A DNA stretch of 15,088 nucleotides. It comes from Gammaproteobacteria bacterium UBA7376 (GTDB taxonomy: Bacteria > Pseudomonadota > Gammaproteobacteria > Pseudomonadales > Azotimanducaceae). The notes under the pieces were generated by a model. That model had not been told where the DNA came from. It ran no database searches and saw only the letters and a list, made by a program, of their open reading frames with translations. The stretch covers positions 1 to 15,088 of the forward strand of contig DKNY01000003.1 of the NCBI GenBank assembly GCA_002470275.1, in the 5' to 3' direction. Made by a program: the position numbers and the translations under genes. Below, one piece after another: positions 14,689-15,088 of this stretch; positions within the stretch are counted from its first letter, which is position 1; the number at the start of each line of letters is the position of its first letter.

Positions 14689-15088
14689 TTTTATTCCTGC
14701 AGAGATTTCGCCAGCGCTTACTGGTTAACGCGGCGTATGATGTTTAAAAACCCAGTAAAAATACAGTGATTTTGCGCCTTTTTTGTTGCGACACCGATAT
14801 TGATCAGCTATAAATCCGTCAGCAGATCAGGGGATCTGTCGTTATATCTTTGTGTAACCTTTCGCGGCAGAGCGAATTCAGAACTACCGTCGATGGAAGC
14901 GCCCTGGGGCTGCTCTTCGACACTGGCGCAGATTGATGAATACTATTGCCCAAGGGCTATCGTTCATCGACGTCGCCAGTCGTTAGCTTTGAAGGCGTGT
15001 TGTCCTTGCATCTTGCAAAGCTGTAGATTGCGAGCGCAGATACATGGGTCACCAAGGTCAAGAGACGCTGTGAAACCCCGCGCCCACT
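14689..15088. other. Upstream region of fmdB; no supported gene
   Basis: The 400 bases at the right edge must include the promoter of the fmdB-aspS series, but I cannot pick out a convincing -35/-10 pair. A 6-bp hairpin CAGATC-AGGG-GATCTG lies at 14823-14838. Several frames run off the edge open: a plus frame from 14770 (Cys/Arg-rich, unconvincing) and a 43-codon minus frame ending at 14957. One plus frame reads VDGSALGLLFDTGAD and then stops at 14936-14938, faintly like a retropepsin-type active site. None of these can be called a gene. Confidence 0.45.

Noticed and set aside
14893..15088. Plus-strand frame open from ATG 14893 to the right edge
   Set aside because: Cys/Arg-rich, no family resemblance, no clear ribosome site; cannot be judged without sequence to the right.
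1..15088. CRISPR arrays, insertion sequences, phage or defence islands
   Set aside because: No regularly spaced repeats, transposase or integrase motifs, or defence-type domains were seen; most of the window is conserved core genes.

Overview
This window is a piece of a gammaproteobacterial chromosome with moderately high GC. The gene order fmdB-aspS-yebC-ruvC-ruvA-ruvB-tolQ-tolR-tolA-tolB-pal-cpoB-queE-queC-tRNA-Lys closely matches the conserved order in Pseudomonas and its relatives, and protein details such as TolA domain III and the AspRS N-terminus look Pseudomonas/Cellvibrionales-like. A marine gammaproteobacterium is plausible, but I cannot fix a genus from sequence alone.

Right part (about 3063-14688, all on the minus strand): a compact core block. 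It reads from a small zinc-ribbon protein (FmdB family) and aspartyl-tRNA synthetase, through YebC and the RuvABC Holliday-junction machinery, into the Tol-Pal envelope complex (TolQRA in the inner membrane, TolB and CpoB in the periplasm, Pal at the outer membrane). It ends with two enzymes of preQ0/queuosine synthesis (QueE, QueC) and a tRNA-Lys(UUU) that has its own promoter. Gaps are mostly short and several junctions are tightly coupled, for example ruvA/ruvB sharing TAATG and tolR/tolA 4 bases apart. The acyl-CoA thioesterase ybgC, normally between ruvB and tolQ, is absent.

Left part (1-2981): accessory or lineage-specific DNA. It holds the 5' end of a minus-strand NAD(P)-dependent epimerase/reductase (SDR) that runs off the window. 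Facing it is a TetR-family regulator with a clear double palindromic operator between them. Next come sparse DNA with one possible two-helix membrane peptide, a predicted lipoprotein of unknown family starting at GTG, and a convergent DUF1330 protein. Two stretches of 300-400 bases (844-1155 and 14689-15088) contain no gene I can support, and 1402-1741 holds only a start-less open frame.

I see no clearly new biological system. The most useful second looks are the TetR/SDR operator layout, the missing ybgC, the short TonB-like TolA with an unusual TolQ motif, the non-discriminating signature of AspRS, two palindromes at the start of cpoB, and the relic-like open frame in front of the orphan lipoprotein.
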